Positions 60,773 to 64,000 of a DNA stretch of 64,000 bases are shown here, piece after piece. The notes under the pieces were generated by a model. The model worked only from the letters and a program-made list of their open reading frames with translations, did no database searches and was not told the origin of the DNA. Source of the DNA: Spartobacteria bacterium LR76 (GTDB lineage Bacteria > Verrucomicrobiota > Verrucomicrobiia > Chthoniobacterales > Terrimicrobiaceae). Location: the NCBI GenBank assembly GCA_003054655.1, contig QAYZ01000016.1:930001-994000 (forward strand), written 5' to 3'. The number at the start of each line of letters is the position of its first letter. Positions within the stretch are counted from its first letter, which is position 1. The position numbers and the translations under genes were made by a program.

Positions 60773-62302
60773 TTACTCTGCCGCTGCCTCGATCCGCGGG
60801 AAAAGTACCTGCGGCTCTCCCAGCACATGACCATCCGGCAATCCGCCCCAGGCCGTATCGGCGAGCGTAATGTCACCGGGCGCGGCGAGTTGATCGAGGA
60901 TGCCGCGCGAGGCCCTGGGCAGCACGGGAGCGATGAGGATGGCGAGAATGCGCAAGGACTCGGCCAGCGTGTAGAGCACGGTATCGAGCTCCTGCGCCTT
61001 CTCCGGGTCCTTGGCGAGCTTCCACGGGGCGGACTCCTCGACGAAGGCATTGCAGCGCGTCGCGAGGCCCCACGTGATTTCCAGAGCCTGATGCACGAGA
61101 TTCTGGTCGAGCGCGGCGGTATAATCCTTCACCGTCTGCGCGGCAAAGGCGGAAATCCCGGCGGCTTCGCTGCGCACGAGTTTCCCTTGCCGATACCGCT
61201 TGGCCATGTTGAGCGTGCGGTTCAGCAGGTTGCCCAGGCTGTTGGCCAGGTCGACATTGTACCGCTGCACGAGCCGCTGGTCGGTAAAATCCATGTCCTG
61301 CCCCACCACGCAATCGCGCATGAGGAAATACCGCAGACTCTCCACGCCGAACGTATCGGCAAAGGTGTGCGGGTCGCGGATGTTGCCGAGCGATTTGCTC
61401 ATCTTCTCACCGTCCACCAGCACGTAGCCGTGAACGAGGAAGCGCGGCATGTCTTCATCGGCGAAGCCCATGGCCTTGAGCATGGCGAGCCAGTAGATGC
61501 CGTGAGCCGGGATGATGATGTCCTTGCCGATGACGTGCAGGGCGGGCCAGAGCTGGCGGAACTTCGCATCGTCCGAGAGATACCCGGCGAAGCTGATGTA
61601 GTTCACCAGCGCGTCAAACCACACATAGGTCACGCAGGACGTATCGAAGGGCAGTTCGATGCCCCACGCGAGGCGGGACTTCGGGCGGGAGATCGAGAGA
61701 TCGCCGCTCAGACGCTCGGCGGCATTGCGGAGTTCCGTCTGGCGAAAAGCGGGCTGGACGCAACCGGGATGCGAATCGAGGAATTGCAGGAGCCAGTCGC
61801 GATAGTTGCCGAGGCGGAAGTACCAATTTTCCTCCTCCAGTTCGACGACCTCGCCCCACTCGGGGCCGAAGTTGCCATCCTCGCCGCGCTCCTTGTCGGT
61901 GAGGAACTGCTCCTGCCGCACACTGTAAAAGCCGCGATACTTCGCCTTGTAGATGTCGCCGCGATCGTAGAGATCCTGGAGGATCTTCTGCACGCAGGTC
62001 TTGTGCAGCGGGTCGGTGGTGGCGGCCCAGCCGTCGTAGCTGATCTCCAGCTTCTCCCAGAGTTCGATGAACTTTGCCGTCGTCTTGGTGACGAATTCCT
62101 CGGGCGAGATGCCCTCCTTGGCCGCAGCCTGCTGGACCTTTTGCCCATGCTGGTCGACGCCGGTGAGGAGATAGGAACTGTCGCCCTTGAGGCGATGGTA
62201 ACGCACGAGGACATCGGCGAGGATTTTCTCGTAGGCATGGCCGATGTGCGGAGCCGCGTTGGTGTAGTCGATCGCGGTGGTGATGTAAAACGTCTTGCTC
62301 AA
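60773..62302 (-). CDS. metG: methionyl-tRNA synthetase
   Basis: This 509-residue class I synthetase has the HIGH motif as 'APHIGHAYEKI' (residues 17-27) and KMSKS in 'DGEKMSKSLGNI'. The connective-peptide region reads 'YRGFYSVRQEQFLTDKE', lacking the Cys knuckle of zinc-bearing forms. The C-terminal tRNA-binding EMAP-like domain is also absent, so it is the short form. It precedes the lipid A acyltransferase by 3 bp. Confidence 0.95.
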   Translation of the reverse strand: MSKTFYITTAIDYTNAAPHIGHAYEKILADVLVRYHRLKGDSSYLLTGVDQHGQKVQQAAAKEGISPEEFVTKTTAKFIELWEKLEISYDGWAATTDPLHKTCVQKILQDLYDRGDIYKAKYRGFYSVRQEQFLTDKERGEDGNFGPEWGEVVELEEENWYFRLGNYRDWLLQFLDSHPGCVQPAFRQTELRNAAERLSGDLSISRPKSRLAWGIELPFDTSCVTYVWFDALVNYISFAGYLSDDAKFRQLWPALHVIGKDIIIPAHGIYWLAMLKAMGFADEDMPRFLVHGYVLVDGEKMSKSLGNIRDPHTFADTFGVESLRYFLMRDCVVGQDMDFTDQRLVQRYNVDLANSLGNLLNRTLNMAKRYRQGKLVRSEAAGISAFAAQTVKDYTAALDQNLVHQALEITWGLATRCNAFVEESAPWKLAKDPEKAQELDTVLYTLAESLRILAILIAPVLPRASRGILDQLAAPGDITLADTAWGGLPDGHVLGEPQVLFPRIEAAAE

Positions 62303-62395
62303 GGTATGTGCGGCTGGCTGAAACTTTTATGCAGGGAGCGAAATGTATATCCGCTCGGCCCGGAGGCGTAAAGCCAAGAGCCGGAACCTGTCACC

Positions 62396-63166
62396 CTAAA
62401 CGAAATCCAGTTCCGCCGTGCGCGCAAGCAGCCCGTGCCGCAGCGCCAGCTCGCGGAAAAGCAGGATCGCCTCCTTTTCCTTCGCGCCCAGGTCGTAGCG
62501 GATATAGCGCGTCAGGTACTCGTAGGAGCCACTGGGATCACCCGTCTTGCTGGCGATCTCCCGCCGGGCTTCGAGTCCGTCCCCCTTGACCTCCCGCAAC
62601 GCCCTGGCAACTCCCGCCGAGTCCTTCAGCCCCAAGCGCAACGCCCAGGCCGCGAAGACAAACGGCAGCCCCGTATGCGAGAGCCAGAGCTCGCCCAGAT
62701 CGTGATACCGCCAGCCGCCGTCATGGCGCGCGCGAAACTCCAGCGCCGGATCGCCGATGATAAGGCGCGAGGCGTTTACCGGCGGATTCGACGAAGCCAC
62801 CAGCTCCCAGTCGCCGGGGTAAAATTCCGAAAGCAGCACCTGCAAAAGGGCGACCGAACTCCGCGACGACGGATCGAGGTAAATCTCCCCCGGAACGCCA
62901 AACTGCCCCCGGCTCGCCACGAAAACGCTGTGCACCGGCCCGAGGCAGGCAATCGCCACGTCATCGACCACCTTCTCCACCCCGAGGTGCAGGATCTCAA
63001 AAAGCGGGATCAGCGCGACGTCGATCTTCCCGGCTTCGAAGCTGTTCGTCAGCTTCGCGGGCACCTCAAGCAAGACCTTCGCCGGGTCCAGCCCCCAGAT
63101 GAGGGGCCGGGCATTGAGATAGGAAACACTGCCGACGCGCACGCCGGCCAGAGCGGCAGGATTCAT
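62396..63166 (-). CDS. mqnA: chorismate dehydratase MqnA (futalosine menaquinone pathway)
   Basis: This 256-residue enzyme converts chorismate to 3-enolpyruvyl-benzoate, the first step of the futalosine route. The family start 'RVGSVSYLNARPLIWGL' and 'KIDVALIPLFEIL', 'SVALLQVLLSEFY' and 'LIIGDPAL' are the solute-binding-like blocks. The start overlaps the mqnE stop by 1 nt (TGATG), so the two are co-translated. Together with mqnE and the UbiA-type gene at 5.4 kb it indicates menaquinone synthesis without the classical men genes. Confidence 0.93.
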   Translation of the reverse strand: MNPAALAGVRVGSVSYLNARPLIWGLDPAKVLLEVPAKLTNSFEAGKIDVALIPLFEILHLGVEKVVDDVAIACLGPVHSVFVASRGQFGVPGEIYLDPSSRSSVALLQVLLSEFYPGDWELVASSNPPVNASRLIIGDPALEFRARHDGGWRYHDLGELWLSHTGLPFVFAAWALRLGLKDSAGVARALREVKGDGLEARREIASKTGDPSGSYEYLTRYIRYDLGAKEKEAILLFRELALRHGLLARTAELDFV

Positions 63167-64000
63167 CAGGCTGCGACGAGTTCGCCCGGCCCGGTGTTCG
63201 GAATGCGCTCGTAGAAGCTGTTTCGCTGCATGGGCACGCGCCCGGCCTCGCGGATGGCCTTTTCCAGGGCGGCGACGGTCTGCTGTTGCGGAGTCTGCGC
63301 ACCTGCCATGTGGAAAATCTTTTCCTCGATGATCGTGCCGTGCAGATCGTCGACCCCGTAACCGAGGGAGAGCTGGGCCGTTGGCAACCCGAGGCTGATC
63401 CAGTACCCCGTGATGTGCGGGATGTTATCGAGGTAAATGCGGCTGATCGCGATGTTCTTCAGTTCCTCGTACGCCGTGGCGTGCGGGATGCCCTTCAGCG
63501 CGGGCCGCGCGCCGTCGGGCTCGAAGGCAAAGGGAATGAAGCCAGTGAACCCACCCGTGTCGTCCTGAATCTCGCGCAGGCGGCGCAGGTGGTCGATGCG
63601 ATGATGAGCATTCTCGATGTGCCCGTAGAGCATGGTGCAGGTGCTGTGCTCGCCGAGCTGATGCCAGGTGCGGTGCACTTCGGCCCATTCCTCGGCGGTC
63701 TCCTTGCCCTTGCAAATCTGGTCGCGGATGCCCTGGTCGAAAATCTCCGCTCCTCCGCCCGTGATAGCCCCCAGTCCGTTCTCGCGGAGCAGGATCAGGG
63801 TATCGCGCAACGGCATCTTGAAAACCCGGTCGGCCAGGTGGCGAATCTCGACAGCGGTAAAGGCCTTGATGATGAGCGCGGAATCCAGCTCGCGCAGTTC
63901 GCGGAGCAACGTGAGATACCAGTCGCCCGTCAGCGTGGGATGCAGGCCGCCCACCATGTGAATCTCGGTGATGCCGAGCTTCAGCGCATCGCGCACGGTG
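63166..64000 (-). CDS. mqnE: aminofutalosine synthase MqnE, C-terminal part (truncated by window edge)
   Basis: The last ~278 residues of a radical-SAM enzyme that joins the MqnA product with SAM to give aminofutalosine. The blocks 'ITEIHMVGGLHPTLTGDWYLTLL', 'IIKAFTAVEIRHLA', 'AITGGGAEIFD' and 'STCTMLYGHIENAHHRIDHL' fit MqnE rather than the cyclase MqnC. The N-terminal CxxxCxxC cluster lies outside the window. It is upstream of mqnA in the same unit with a 1-nt overlap. Confidence 0.9.
   Translation of the reverse strand, partial: TVRDALKLGITEIHMVGGLHPTLTGDWYLTLLRELRELDSALIIKAFTAVEIRHLADRVFKMPLRDTLILLRENGLGAITGGGAEIFDQGIRDQICKGKETAEEWAEVHRTWHQLGEHSTCTMLYGHIENAHHRIDHLRRLREIQDDTGGFTGFIPFAFEPDGARPALKGIPHATAYEELKNIAISRIYLDNIPHITGYWISLGLPTAQLSLGYGVDDLHGTIIEEKIFHMAGAQTPQQQTVAALEKAIREAGRVPMQRNSFYERIPNTGPGELVAA

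Noticed and set aside
1-64000. CRISPR arrays, insertion sequences and prophage genes
   Set aside because: No regular spaced repeats, transposase, integrase or phage structural genes were recognised anywhere in the window.

Overview
The window is 64 kb of GC-rich, densely packed bacterial chromosome. Nothing in it looks like a plasmid, phage or CRISPR locus. The best guess is a Gram-negative member of the Verrucomicrobiota, possibly the Spartobacteria/Terrimicrobium side. The reasons are an LpxL/HtrB-type lipid A acyltransferase, several predicted lipoproteins, two menaquinone genes of the futalosine route (mqnA, mqnE) plus a UbiA-type prenyltransferase, and a small secreted protein resembling the verrucomicrobial exosortase-associated family TIGR04073. 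The assignment is inference from gene content.

Layout. 1-1.7 kb (minus): 5' end of thrS, a Trm112-like zinc protein and a MoeB-rhodanese fusion. 1.8-5.4 kb (plus): small membrane protein, then dnaX, ybaB, dcd and crcB with coupled ends. 5.4-8.6 kb: LacI regulator, secreted protein and UbiA prenyltransferase in one minus-strand unit, divergent from a NUDIX-type protein. 8.7-13.2 kb: CpxP/Spy-like protein, a small unknown gene, and the hom-thrC-lysC operon closed by a terminator. 13.3-18.6 kb: lipoproteins, queH, tRNA-His, NADAR protein, DUF2164 protein, sulfotransferase and a secreted carbohydrate-binding-like protein. 18.8-25.3 kb: RND efflux pump divergent from an OmpR-type two-component system.

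25.3-34 kb: unknown membrane and secreted proteins, a VOC protein, dprA, topB, and an ABC exporter with an HlyD-type adaptor. 34-37.2 kb: a PstI/BsuBI-type restriction-modification pair flanked by two gene-poor stretches, one carrying an 18-bp perfect inverted repeat. 37.2-43.6 kb: KsgA fused to a NUDIX hydrolase, then a plus-strand run sppA, CPBP protease, thiL, corA and an MGDG-synthase-like glycosyltransferase. 43.6-49.7 kb: orphan 7TM histidine kinase, then a sugar or polyol catabolic unit of two Gfo/Idh/MocA oxidoreductases and a sugar isomerase, divergent from its LacI regulator. 49.7-54.3 kb: the TIGR04073-like protein, a hairpin-rich intergenic region, an amino acid permease-UspA fusion, a CorC/HlyC-type CBS protein and the RNase P RNA gene. 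54.3-64 kb: pdxH, a DUF2339 membrane protein, a conserved protein of unknown function, an orphan amino acid-binding lipoprotein, the lipid A acyltransferase, metG, mqnA and the 3' part of mqnE.

Most genes are core metabolism or information processing and are tightly coupled, often by 1-4 nt overlaps. The accessory parts are the restriction-modification locus, the tRNA-His to sulfotransferase stretch and the ABC/HlyD pair. The most unusual protein is the KsgA-NUDIX fusion. I found no self-evident new multi-gene defence or mobile system.
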